DNA from: Polyangiaceae bacterium
GTDB taxonomy: Bacteria > Myxococcota_A > Polyangia > Polyangiales > Polyangiaceae
Assembly: GCA_025936115.1 (NCBI GenBank)
Contig: JAICTZ010000016.1
Coordinates: 1 to 64,000, forward strand
Direction: 5' to 3'
DNA: 64,000 nt
Shown one piece after another: positions 1 to 9,375 of the stretch. The notes below the pieces were generated by a model, which had not been told where the DNA came from, made no database searches, and saw only the letters and a program-made list of their open reading frames with translations. The stretch's first letter is position 1. Every line of letters starts with the position of its first letter. The translations under genes and the position numbers were made by a program.

Positions 1-1
1 C

Positions 2-1123
<1,122 letters not shown>

Positions 1124-1160
1124 TCGAAGCGCGTCGATAGAGCGAACCACTTCGCTCGGG

Positions 1161-1198
1161 CGAACGGCGAGTACTTCGGTGCTCGCCGTTCGTGTTTA
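1161..1198 (+). terminator. Intrinsic terminator of groEL with UUCG tetraloop
   Basis: A perfect 14-bp inverted repeat (1161-1174 pairing with 1179-1192, counting one G-U) closes on a TTCG tetraloop and is followed by TGTTTAAG, a short and imperfect U-tract. It begins 38 bases after the groEL stop and ends before the next gene, so it most likely ends groEL transcription. Confidence 0.85.
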
Positions 1199-1241
1199 AG
1201 CGCTTCCCGCCGCGGCCTCGTGTAGGATTCGGGCGGTTTCG

Positions 1242-1745
1242 ATGCGCTTGCTTTGGCTCGTTTGCGGCGCGCTCGTCGCGGCGTGCGGCCCCGATCAGGG
1301 GCCGTTCGTGTGTCCCGTCGGACCGGACTTCCAGGTGCTGATCACGGCCGAGTACGGTCCTTTGCCGAGTGATCTGCTGCTCCGCCTGCATTACGGCGGT
1401 CGCGCGTACGGCGATCCGGAAGAGCTGGCGCTCGCCGCGCCGATGCCGACGCGGGCGCTCTTTTGTTACGTGTCCGATCGCAACGGCAAGTACCCCGCCG
1501 ACGCCGTGCCGCTCGGCGGCCGGCAAACGGGCACAGCCGGCGCGGGCGGTGAAGGCGGCGGAAGCTTCGTGCCGGCGCAATCGATCGATGCGCTCAGCTG
1601 CGAGCTCTGGACGGACGGTTCGGCCGATCTCGACGTGTGGTCGCAGATGTACGGGATGGTCAGCGTGAAGCTGCAGACGCAAAAGCACGTCTGTACGGTG
1701 AAGTCGGACGTCGAGCTCACGCCGGAGGACGCGGGCATGAAGTAG
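1242..1745 (+). CDS. Hypothetical lipoprotein
   Basis: This is a 167-residue protein with a very short lipoprotein signal: a hydrophobic stretch of about 12 residues ends in a LVAAC lipobox at Cys15, so export and lipidation are expected. The mature part has four further cysteines (for example FVCPV, LFCYV, LSCEL, HVCTV), which suggests two disulfides in the periplasm or at the surface. A glycine-rich patch (GTAGAGGEGGG) sits mid-protein. I recognise no family. It stands alone after the groEL terminator and is convergent with the next gene, which ends 34 bases away. Confidence 0.7.
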   Translation: MRLLWLVCGALVAACGPDQGPFVCPVGPDFQVLITAEYGPLPSDLLLRLHYGGRAYGDPEELALAAPMPTRALFCYVSDRNGKYPADAVPLGGRQTGTAGAGGEGGGSFVPAQSIDALSCELWTDGSADLDVWSQMYGMVSVKLQTQKHVCTVKSDVELTPEDAGMK

Positions 1746-1779
1746 CCGTCCGCACGGACGCGCGTGGGGGAGCGGTCGC

Positions 1780-2388
1780 TCAGTCGCTCGACGTGCTCGC
1801 GTGGGTCGGGTCGAAACGCTTGCCGAAGCTCTTGAGCGCGATGCGCTCGCTCTGATGCTCGCCGCCCTGTTCGACTTCCGTCTCGCGCACGGCGATGCCG
1901 ACACCGGCGCAGAACGTCGTGGTCGTGCGCTTGTCGCTTTCACGCGTCGCGAGCTCCTCGACGGTTTCGAGGCAATCGGCGAACGTACCGGCAGCAACCG
2001 TCACGCGCTCGGCCACACGCGTGAGGCGCACGTGGCCGAAGTCGCCGTGCCACTCCGCGCCGGCGACGAGCGGGGCGCGCAGGAGAAAGCCGCCCGCTGC
2101 GTGCGAGACGGCGTCCGGCGTGATCGACAAGCGCGTCACGCGACCTGCGACGACGAGCTCGGCCGTGTCGGGGCGCGGCCGCCGCACTTCGAGCACGAGC
2201 AGTCCGTGGTCGTTGCCCGGTGTGGTCTCCGTCTCGTAGGAGAAGACGGTGCCGTCCTCGAGCGGAAGATACCGCAGCGGTCCCGTCGCGGGCGTGGGCG
2301 CGCCGGTGGCAGACGCCACGGGTGTCGCTCGACCGCAACCGAAGGCGAGCGTCGCGACGACGAGGCCGAGTCGCCCGTTAGCCGCCAT
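1780..2388 (-). CDS. Hypothetical lipoprotein
   Basis: This is a 202-residue protein. The N-terminal hydrophobic stretch ends in LAFGC at Cys18, a lipobox, followed by an Ala/Thr/Pro-rich spacer. The rest is predicted mostly beta (FSYETETTPGNDHGLLVLEVRR, then a repeated pattern of short strands), with no catalytic motif I can name. The start ATG lies 11 bases inside the upstream gene (stop at 2378), which implies translational coupling to the small membrane protein and to the MBOAT acyltransferase before it. A role beside the acyltransferase in envelope modification is guesswork from position only. Confidence 0.7.
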   Translation of the reverse strand: MAANGRLGLVVATLAFGCGRATPVASATGAPTPATGPLRYLPLEDGTVFSYETETTPGNDHGLLVLEVRRPRPDTAELVVAGRVTRLSITPDAVSHAAGGFLLRAPLVAGAEWHGDFGHVRLTRVAERVTVAAGTFADCLETVEELATRESDKRTTTTFCAGVGIAVRETEVEQGGEHQSERIALKSFGKRFDPTHASTSSD

Positions 2389-2872
2389 GCGTCTTGTAAG
2401 CCCAAAACGCGATCACGGCGAACAGCGCGATCGACAGCGCCAAGAGCACCTTGATCAACGGATCGGGCTCGATTCGCCACCCGAGCTCGCGCGCCGCATC
2501 GCGCACTTGCGCAGAGCTCGTGCGCTCCGCGAGCTTGGGCGCGTGCTCGCGCACGAACGCGTAGTTGCCGGCCTCGAAGGCGTGCACCAAGCGGTCGAGC
2601 TCGGGGTCGTCGGGAAAGCCCAATAGGAACAGCGGGCGCTCGCGGCCGTCGGGCGTGAGCGCGGGCTCTTTCGGGGCTGCGGGGGCGGGTTCGGACTCCG
2701 GGACGCGCCTTTTGCGCTTCTTTCGGCGCTTCGGCGCTGCGCTCGCTGCCGCTTCGCCGGCCGCAGTTTCGCCGGCGGGCGGCTCGGTCGCTGGCGTGTC
2801 CGAAACGGCGGTGTCCGACGTGTGCGCGGCCTCGCCGCTCGGTACGGGCTTTTCGGGAGCTTCGTCCGGCAT
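2378..2872 (-). CDS. Hypothetical tail-anchored protein with acidic/basic low-complexity N-terminus
   Basis: The product is 164 residues from the ATG at 2872, chosen because the residues upstream of it (back to 2896) have no special signal. Residues 1-48 are Ala/Pro/Glu/Thr-rich, residues 48-56 are a Lys/Arg cluster (PKRRKKRKRR), residues 78-125 look helical (FPDDPELDRLVHAFEAGNYAFVREHAPKLAE style, reminiscent of a TPR-like pair), and a single membrane segment (about 138-158) ends the protein. It lies 36 bases downstream of the MBOAT gene and overlaps the lipoprotein gene that follows. No known family is assigned. Confidence 0.65.
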   Translation of the reverse strand: MPDEAPEKPVPSGEAAHTSDTAVSDTPATEPPAGETAAGEAAASAAPKRRKKRKRRVPESEPAPAAPKEPALTPDGRERPLFLLGFPDDPELDRLVHAFEAGNYAFVREHAPKLAERTSSAQVRDAARELGWRIEPDPLIKVLLALSIALFAVIAFWAYKTHGG

Positions 2873-2908
2873 CGTCAGGGTGCCCGAAACTAGCACCCAG
2901 CGCGCGCG

Positions 2909-4324
2909 TCAGAACTGAAAATAAACGAAAGGTACGGCTTCGGCGCTCGCCATTTCGCGCACGCCGAGCGCGGCGACGAAGAGCGCGAGCCCCTGCGCGG
3001 GAGCGGGCAACGCCGTGAAGCCGGTGCGGACGTGCGAGTACCAGCGCTCGGGCACGTAGTGACTCGCGAGGCCGACGACGAGCACGCCGAGGACGCGCGG
3101 GTCGAGGTTCGGGTGGTAGGTCGTCAACGTTGCGAGACGCCCGAAGAATTCGCGTGCCGCGCCGAAGCTGTCGGCGCGAAAGAGGATCCACGCGGCCGTG
3201 ACGAAGTGGAACGTGAAGACCACGCCGAGCACGCGCGAGAGCAGGCTGTTCGCGGCGCTCGGCTTGCTGTCGCCGCGCACGAAGCGAGTGACGGCGAGAC
3301 CCGCGCCATGGAGTCCGCCCCACGCGACGAACGTCCAGTTGGCGCCGTGCCAGAGACCGCCGAGCAGCATCGTGAGCATCAGGTTCACGTACGTGTGCAC
3401 GCGGCCCGCGCGGTTGCCGCCGAGCGTGATGTACAGGTAGTCGCGCAGCCAGGTCGAGAGCGAGATGTGCCAGCGCCGCCAGAAGTCCACCAGGTTGTGC
3501 GCCTTGTACGGGGCGTCGAAGTTCTTCGGAAAACGCACGCCGAGAAGCGCCGCTGAGCCGATGGCAATGTCCGTGTAACCCGAAAAGTCGCAGTAAATTT
3601 GCACGGCGTAGCCGACGGCGGCGACGTAACACTCGAGCGCCGAATGATGGAGCGGAGCGTCGAAGGTGCGGTCGATCAGGTTCAGCGCGAGATAGTCGCC
3701 GATTGCGACCTTCTTCACGAGGCCGAGCGCGATCAGGAAGAGCGCGTCGCTGCCGGCCATGGCATCGAAACGAGCCGGATTCGAAAGCTGCGGCAACAGA
3801 TCGCGCGGACGCACGATGGGCCCCGCGACGAGGTGCGGGAAGAACGCGACGAACGTGAGGTATTCGAGGTAGCTTTGGTGCGGTTCGATGTCGCCGCGGT
3901 ACACGTCGATGACGTAGCTCATCGATTCGAACGTGAAGAAGCTGATGCCGATGGGCAGTGCGACGTGCAGGGCAATTTCGGGCGGGTGGAAGCCGAGCGC
4001 GCCGAGCAGGGCGCGCGCCGATTCGACACCGAAGTCGAAGTACTTGAAGACGGCGAGCAGTCCGAGGTTCACGCTCGCCGTCACGGCGAGCCAGCGCTTT
4101 CTCTGGCGCTCGTCGGGGGCGCGCGCGATGGCGTTGCCGAGCCACCAGTCAACGGTGGACGAGCCCCAAATCAGCGGCACGAAGCGCCAGTTCCACTTCG
4201 CATAGAAGAAGTAGCTCGCCCCGAGCAAGAACAAGAGCCGGAGCTTTCGCTGGCGCGCGAGCGACCACGAAACGACGAAGACGACCGCGAAGAACTCCGC
4301 GTAAGCCAGCGTATTGAACAGCAC
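2909..4324 (-). CDS. MBOAT family membrane-bound O-acyltransferase (AlgI-like)
   Basis: This is a 471-residue polytopic inner-membrane protein of the AlgI/DltB type, which passes acyl (usually acetyl) groups across the membrane onto an extracytoplasmic acceptor, commonly an exopolysaccharide. The start is a GTG giving (M)LFNTLAYAEF, matching the family's usual MLFN start. Characteristic segments are LGASYFFYAKWNWRF, LPIGISFFTFESMSYVIDVYRG, HLVAGPIVRPRDLLPQL, and the catalytic-site block WRRWHISLSTWLRDYLYI followed by GGLWHGANWTF with invariant His326. No AlgJ/AlgX-like SGNH partner is adjacent. A NodB-type polysaccharide deacetylase starts divergently 151 bases away, which supports polysaccharide modification. 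Confidence 0.92.
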   Translation of the reverse strand: MLFNTLAYAEFFAVVFVVSWSLARQRKLRLLFLLGASYFFYAKWNWRFVPLIWGSSTVDWWLGNAIARAPDERQRKRWLAVTASVNLGLLAVFKYFDFGVESARALLGALGFHPPEIALHVALPIGISFFTFESMSYVIDVYRGDIEPHQSYLEYLTFVAFFPHLVAGPIVRPRDLLPQLSNPARFDAMAGSDALFLIALGLVKKVAIGDYLALNLIDRTFDAPLHHSALECYVAAVGYAVQIYCDFSGYTDIAIGSAALLGVRFPKNFDAPYKAHNLVDFWRRWHISLSTWLRDYLYITLGGNRAGRVHTYVNLMLTMLLGGLWHGANWTFVAWGGLHGAGLAVTRFVRGDSKPSAANSLLSRVLGVVFTFHFVTAAWILFRADSFGAAREFFGRLATLTTYHPNLDPRVLGVLVVGLASHYVPERWYSHVRTGFTALPAPAQGLALFVAALGVREMASAEAVPFVYFQF

Positions 4325-4475
4325 GGCGCTAGTCTCGAGTTACACCGCAGCCGAGCTGCGAGCGGCCTCTGGTGTAGGCGGTCTTGGCGGGAAAGATCAC
4401 GATCTTTTCGTGGAGCGGGGGACGGAGCGCGAAGTTTCGCGCGGGGGCGCACGGGTTCGGCTAAGGATTGCCGAC

Positions 4476-5273
4476 GTGACCGCGTTCGGTGTGCCGCCCG
4501 TTCGCGTGATGCTCTGGCTCACGAGCGTCGCGGGGGTCCTTCTGGGGCTCCTTTCCTTGCTCGGTCGAGCGCCGCCGCTCGGCATCGCCGCGGCGGGGTT
4601 CGCGCTCGAGGCCGTGATTTCGACGCTCGGGGTCGTTCTGCCGGGTCTGGGCGTGTTCGGCGCCGTATACGCGCGTGGTCCCGCCGGGCGCGCCGAGGTG
4701 GCGCTCACGTTCGACGACGGGCCGAATCCCGAGACGACGCCGCGCGTGCTCGCCTTGCTCGCCGAGCACGGCGCGCGCGCGACGTTCTTCGTCATCGGCG
4801 AGAAGGCGCTCGCGCACGCTGGACTCGTGCGCGCCATCGCGAAGGCCGGCCACACCGTGGGGGTGCACGGTCACGTTCACGACCCGCTCTACGCCTTGCG
4901 CTCGAGGCGCTTCGTGACGGCCGATCTCGAGCGCGCTTGCGCGGCCGTCGAGCGCGTGCTCGGCTCGTCGCCGACGCTGTTTCGCCCGCCGATTGGTCTC
5001 GTGAGCGCAGCCGTGGCCGTGGCGGCCGAACGGCGGGGCCTCACGCTCGTCGGGTTCAGCTCCCGCACGTTCGACGGCGTGAGCCGCACGCCGCCGGCCC
5101 GCGTGCTCGAACGCGCCACGGCCGCGCTCGAAAACGGCGCGATTCTCCTGTTGCACGACGCCGCGGAGCGCGACGACCGCGTGCCGGCGAGCCTCGCCGT
5201 ACTTCCCGAGCTCCTCGTGCGCCTGCGCGCGCGCGGGCTCAGCGCGGTGACCGTGGACACGCTGCGGAGCTGA
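4476..5273 (+). CDS. Polysaccharide deacetylase (NodB homology domain), membrane anchored
   Basis: This 265-residue protein starts at a GTG preceded by AAGGA with eight bases of spacing. Longer in-frame starts would run into the divergent MBOAT gene. Two hydrophobic segments (about 12-29 and 36-62) anchor it. The NodB domain follows: motif 1 TFDDGPNPETTP (Asp80/Asp81; general base and metal ligand), motif 2 HGHVHD with the two metal histidines, motif 3 FRPPIG, and motif 5 ILLLHDAAE. The family removes N- or O-acetyl groups from chitin-like polysaccharides or peptidoglycan, here presumably on the periplasmic face. It faces the MBOAT acyltransferase, so addition and removal of acyl groups may be opposed at this locus. 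Confidence 0.9.
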   Translation: MTAFGVPPVRVMLWLTSVAGVLLGLLSLLGRAPPLGIAAAGFALEAVISTLGVVLPGLGVFGAVYARGPAGRAEVALTFDDGPNPETTPRVLALLAEHGARATFFVIGEKALAHAGLVRAIAKAGHTVGVHGHVHDPLYALRSRRFVTADLERACAAVERVLGSSPTLFRPPIGLVSAAVAVAAERRGLTLVGFSSRTFDGVSRTPPARVLERATAALENGAILLLHDAAERDDRVPASLAVLPELLVRLRARGLSAVTVDTLRS

Positions 5274-5313
5274 CGTGAGAGACGTGCGGCGGTTTTTTCG
5301 GTAGCGTCCTGCT

Positions 5314-5736
5314 ATGCCTCGCTCGCACGCCGTGCTCTGGGTCCTGGCGCTGGTTTGCGTGACTGAAGTCGCGCTCGCGTGGTCGCAGGACGCGGAGTTT
5401 TCGGCGACCGTGCACGCCCATGCGTTCAAGCGCGTCGTCGTGGAGAGCAAGGACTGCGAGCTCGCCTATCGCATCTACTTCGACGCGCCGCCCGACGGCT
5501 ACTCGAGCCCGGCGCGCGCACGCGACGTGTACCTCTTTCGAGCGCGCATCGATTTTGCGAGTGGGAAGTCGGCGACCGTTCCGGTCTTTGCCAATCGTGA
5601 GCCCGGCGCGCGCATGTACGAAAATCATTTCGACTCGGCCGGTGACGGTTGTTGGGTGAAAGACAAGCAAGCCTTGCGGGGCGTGAAGGTCGAGGGTTGT
5701 CGCGGCGACGGCTGCACGCCCGAGCCGATCCATTGA
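5314..5736 (+). CDS. Hypothetical secreted protein
   Basis: This 140-residue protein has a standard N-terminal signal (hydrophobic VLWVLALVCVTEVALA, likely cleaved near residue 23). The mature protein has four cysteines, one near ESKDCE and three near the C-terminus (DGCWVKD, VEGCRGDGC), suggesting disulfides. I recognise no family. It lies 40 bases after the deacetylase in the same direction and may be cotranscribed with it; it converges with the MORN gene, whose stop is seven bases away. Confidence 0.65.
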   Translation: MPRSHAVLWVLALVCVTEVALAWSQDAEFSATVHAHAFKRVVVESKDCELAYRIYFDAPPDGYSSPARARDVYLFRARIDFASGKSATVPVFANREPGARMYENHFDSAGDGCWVKDKQALRGVKVEGCRGDGCTPEPIH

Positions 5737-5743
5737 CGCTGGC

Positions 5744-7687
5744 TCAAACGCGGCGCAAATCGCGCTGAAACGGCGACTGGTTTTGCGGAAACAGAAGCCA
5801 AAAGAAGATGGCGCGGACTTCGAGGTATTCCGCCGCCACGAGCTCGAGCAGGTAAGAGGGAACGGCGTCGATCGCCGTGCCTTCCCACTCGAACGACGCC
5901 ACGTTGCGAGCGAGCGCCACGAGGCCCTGGGTGCGCAGGCGATCGTGAGCACGCCAGCAGCGCACCGTGGCTTGGTGCGCCGCGGCGGCGAACTCCGGTC
6001 GTGGGATCAAGCATGAAGGCCGCGCGACCTCGTCGAGTCCCGCCGACCAGCACAGCCAACACAGAGCCGCCCAATCCGAGCGCGCCGTAGCCAAGAGCTC
6101 GCGCGTGGAGCGCGCGAGCTCGAGCGTCTCGTCGACCTCGACCTCAGTGAGCTCGGGACCGTTCTCGCCTTCGTCTTCGATCTTCGCCGTGTAATGCCGT
6201 AGCTCGAGCTCGCCGCGTGGCAAGAGCTCGCGCGTGTCCGGCGGCAACCAACTCGGCGTGTTGCGCGCGCGGCGAGCGAGCTCTTTGCGTACGGCGAGCA
6301 GACGCGTGGCGTAGAGCTCCACGACGCGTTCCGTTGCCGCGAGCGGTTGCGCCACCTCGACCTCGACGAGCTCTTCGTCGGGTGGCGCGACGCCGTCCCG
6401 GGCCGGACGAAACGGAAACGCTTCGTAGGTGATCCGACAAAACTGCCGGAGCGGCTCCGCCGCGCCTGCTTTCTCGCGCTCGGCGAGCTCGGCCGCCGCG
6501 AGCGCTCCTGCCGGATCGCCATGCTCGATGCAGAGTAGAGCGCGGCCGAGCCCGACGAGGGCTTGCTCGGGCGCCAAGAGCAGTGAAGCGTCGAAGTACT
6601 CGAGCGCTGCGGGCGCCTCGCCGCGGAGGCAGGACGCGAGCAGGCGGAGCGGCGCGGCCGGTGCGGCCCCACCGAGTACCGCGCCGAGCAGCGAGCTCGG
6701 GCGCGCTCGCTCGGCGACGGCGGCTTGTGCCGCGGTTTCGGCGTGCTCGGGACGCAGCGGAGCGATGCGGTCGGCGAGGTAGCGCTCGAAACGCTCGCGG
6801 TCACGGCTCTTCGCGAGCGCGCGCGCGGCGAGCGCGCTCGCTTCGCGCGGTGCTCGACCCGGCGACGCGGCGAGAACCCAGAGCGCCTCGGCGTCGACGG
6901 CGCCGTACGGCTCCGTCCCCGCGACGTGCGGCGTCACTTCCGCGAGGACGTCGCCGTACTCGACGCACCGGACGATCGCCCCGCGCACGTCGCGAAGCTC
7001 CCACGTGCCCACGGCTTCGCCGTGGTCGTGCCGCCCACGCACTTCGTGCACGCTCGCGTCGGCGTAGTGCGGCTCGCTTGCGTCAAAACGCGCGAAAAAC
7101 GAGCCGTGCCGCATGCCCTGCTCGTCGAGCTCCGTCTCTTCCCGGCAGCTGCCACAGGCCGCAAAGCGCCGGTGCCGGCGTGCTTTCCCGGCGACAATCT
7201 CGATTTCCTCCTCGAACGAGCCGTTCGGCTGGTAGACGCGCAGCGTCGCGTAGCCGTCGGCGTGCTCGAGGCGATCGATGTAGCGTCCGTTGGCCGGTTC
7301 GAAGCGCGCGCTCTGCGGAACTCTGGCGTCGCGTTCGGGCCAGGGTGTGCCATCGTCACAAAGACCGCGCCCGTATTCGTCGTAAAACGTCTCGTCGAGC
7401 ACGCGCCCCGCGCGAAAGCGAGTGCGAAGCTCGCGCGCTCCCGCCGGCACGCAGCACGCGCGTAGTGGACGCGCGGCGGTTCCTTCGCCCGTGAAGGTCG
7501 AGAACGTGCCGTCGCGCTTACCCTCGCTGTACGAGCCGCGCGTCACGAGCGTGCCGTCCGCGCGAAACGCGGCGAACGAGCCGTGGCGCGTGCCGTGCTC
7601 GTCGTGTTCGGCGAGCTCCCACAGCGCCGATTCGGCGTTGTAGACGACGCCTGTGGGGACGCTCGCCGGGCGTACCGGCTCGTTCAT
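5744..7687 (-). CDS. MORN/YwqK-type repeat protein
   Basis: This is a 647-residue cytoplasmic-looking protein from the ATG at 7687. The N-terminal third carries imperfect repeats of the YwqK/MORN kind (HDEHGTRHGSFAAFRADG, SEGKRDGTFSTF, DEQGMRHGSFFARFD, HGEAVGTWELRD), which in other proteins form beta-hairpins used for contacts with partners or membranes. The C-terminal half is alanine-rich and probably helical, with no catalytic motif I recognise. It begins 23 bases after the stop of a lidless Hsp70 gene and is almost certainly cotranscribed with it, so a client or adaptor relationship with that chaperone is a reasonable hypothesis. Confidence 0.75.
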   Translation of the reverse strand: MNEPVRPASVPTGVVYNAESALWELAEHDEHGTRHGSFAAFRADGTLVTRGSYSEGKRDGTFSTFTGEGTAARPLRACCVPAGARELRTRFRAGRVLDETFYDEYGRGLCDDGTPWPERDARVPQSARFEPANGRYIDRLEHADGYATLRVYQPNGSFEEEIEIVAGKARRHRRFAACGSCREETELDEQGMRHGSFFARFDASEPHYADASVHEVRGRHDHGEAVGTWELRDVRGAIVRCVEYGDVLAEVTPHVAGTEPYGAVDAEALWVLAASPGRAPREASALAARALAKSRDRERFERYLADRIAPLRPEHAETAAQAAVAERARPSSLLGAVLGGAAPAAPLRLLASCLRGEAPAALEYFDASLLLAPEQALVGLGRALLCIEHGDPAGALAAAELAEREKAGAAEPLRQFCRITYEAFPFRPARDGVAPPDEELVEVEVAQPLAATERVVELYATRLLAVRKELARRARNTPSWLPPDTRELLPRGELELRHYTAKIEDEGENGPELTEVEVDETLELARSTRELLATARSDWAALCWLCWSAGLDEVARPSCLIPRPEFAAAAHQATVRCWRAHDRLRTQGLVALARNVASFEWEGTAIDAVPSYLLELVAAEYLEVRAIFFWLLFPQNQSPFQRDLRRV

Positions 7688-7710
7688 GGCCGCTTCAGCG
7701 TGACCCTTAC

Positions 7711-9261
7711 TCAGGCCGCCGCAACCGAGCCGGGCTGGCCGAGCACGTAGCGGCGCGAGTAGCCGCACGTCGCGTTCTCGATCGACACCCAAATCGCCCC
7801 GTCGCGCCCGTAACCGTAGCGCTCGACGATTTCGACCTCACCGCCCGCGAGCCGCTGGTCGAACGGAATACCCGAGAGGTCCGGACGCCCGACGAGCGCC
7901 GCGTCGTAAGGAAAGAGAATGTCGCCCCACGGCGTCATGTCGCCGCGCGGCTGGCCGCTCGCGTCGATCTCGCTGCACTCGAGAAAGCGCAGGTGGCCGA
8001 CGGCGTGCACGGGCCGGTAGCGGCGCTCGACGCTCAAGCCGTCGTCGTCGGGCAAGAGCCCCTTGCTGATGATGGGATCGAAGATCTTGTTTCGCCCGGC
8101 CTCGCCCTCGCGCCACACGCCGAAATGGCGCGTCACGGCTTCGCGCACGAAAATCTGCGCTTCCGGATCCGCGGCGATCGCGAGCCCGACCGCCGTGGCG
8201 GCGTGCGGATGCGGCGCGATCAACACCTTGCGCTTGTAACGTTCGCGCAAGAGCTTGCCGACGAGCGGAAAGCCCGTGCCGCCGCCGACCAGGTACACGC
8301 CGCCGAGCTCGCGCGCGTTGTGAGGATCGTGGCCGTGCTCGGCGACGCTCGCCAAGATGCGTTCGAGGAGCTCGAGCGTGCGTAGGACGAGCGGCATGCA
8401 GGCTTCGTTCACCGCCGCCATCTCGAGCGTCACGAGGTCCATGCCCTCGAGACACGCCCCGAAATCGAGCGACAGCTTGCGGCTCCCCGGCGAGAGCGCC
8501 TCCTTGGTTTCGCGACAAATCTCGAGCAGGTGGGCGTGCTGCACGGGCGCGAGGCTCGCCGGGTCGATGCGCGCCGCTGCGAGGGCCAGCTCGAGGATCA
8601 CGGCGTCGAAGTCCTCGCCGCCGAGCCGCCCGATACCCTCGGTGGCGATCAGATCGAAGCGCCGATCCACGAGTGAAACGGCCGAGGTATCGAAGGTGCC
8701 CCCGCCGAGGTCGTAAACGACGACGTAGCGCTTCGGTGAGCGCTTGCCGAGCACCGTCAAGTGATTGTGCGCGTACTCGATCGCCGCCGCGGTCGGTTCG
8801 TTGATGAGCCCGAGCACGCGAAAGCCGGCACGGTTGAAGGCTTCGACGGTGAGGTAGCGCTGACTGGTCGATGCGTTCGCCGGTACGGCGACCATCGTCT
8901 CGAGCGGCTCGAGCTCGTCGAGCTCGAGGTTGCTGCGTTCGATCAGCATGCGCCGCAGAAAGCGCAGGTAGTCCGCCGTGAGCTCGAGCGCCGTGCGATC
9001 GATGCCTAGGTCGCGCAGGCGTTCGTCGGGCAAGCGTCCCCCCGCTTCGCGCTTGATCGAGCGGATGATGGCCTCGCTCGCGCTGCTGATGTCGGCGGCC
9101 GCGTCCCAGCCGAGCGTGAGCTCGCCGTGGCCGCGCACCGCCAGCCCCGGCACGAACTCGGCGAAGCCACGCGGCGTCTCGAAAACCGCGACCGGATAGC
9201 GACCATCGACCGCCGCTGCCACGACGGTCCGTGTGGTCCCGAAATCGATCCCAAGACGCAT
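7711..9261 (-). CDS. Hsp70 family protein lacking the helical lid
   Basis: This is a 516-residue Hsp70-type ATPase, starting at the ATG that gives MRLGIDFGTT. The actin-like nucleotide domain is complete: phosphate-1 loop (DFGTTRTVVA), INEPTAAAIEYA connecting motif, phosphate-2 loop (VVYDLGGGTFDTSAV), and adenosine motif (VYLVGGGTGFPLVG). About 140 residues remain after the ATPase domain, enough for a beta-type substrate domain but not for the alpha-helical lid of canonical DnaK (about 640 residues). No EEVD-like tail is present. The neighbouring MORN-repeat gene follows by 23 bases. This is therefore a specialised paralogue rather than the housekeeping DnaK; no DnaJ or GrpE gene is nearby. 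Its ligand is unknown. Confidence 0.9.
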   Translation of the reverse strand: MRLGIDFGTTRTVVAAAVDGRYPVAVFETPRGFAEFVPGLAVRGHGELTLGWDAAADISSASEAIIRSIKREAGGRLPDERLRDLGIDRTALELTADYLRFLRRMLIERSNLELDELEPLETMVAVPANASTSQRYLTVEAFNRAGFRVLGLINEPTAAAIEYAHNHLTVLGKRSPKRYVVVYDLGGGTFDTSAVSLVDRRFDLIATEGIGRLGGEDFDAVILELALAAARIDPASLAPVQHAHLLEICRETKEALSPGSRKLSLDFGACLEGMDLVTLEMAAVNEACMPLVLRTLELLERILASVAEHGHDPHNARELGGVYLVGGGTGFPLVGKLLRERYKRKVLIAPHPHAATAVGLAIAADPEAQIFVREAVTRHFGVWREGEAGRNKIFDPIISKGLLPDDDGLSVERRYRPVHAVGHLRFLECSEIDASGQPRGDMTPWGDILFPYDAALVGRPDLSGIPFDQRLAGGEVEIVERYGYGRDGAIWVSIENATCGYSRRYVLGQPGSVAAA

Positions 9262-9375
9262 GCCGAGTAGCCCCACACGGGGGACAGCCGGGACTATACA
9301 GCGAGACTTTCGGCCAGTGGTCCAGACTTCGCGCCGCAGGGTGGTTCGGCCGGGTTCCCTGTCGCCGTTTGCCTG

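Noticed and set aside
1747..1760. Small hairpin CGTCCG-CA-CGGACG between convergent lipoprotein genes
   Set aside because: A 2-base loop and no U-tract make it a poor terminator; it could be chance in GC-rich DNA.
2136..4145. Long open frame on the minus strand over the MBOAT region
   Set aside because: It is extremely Arg/Ala-rich and overlaps the well-supported acyltransferase in another frame; no family motifs. It is a GC-driven shadow frame.
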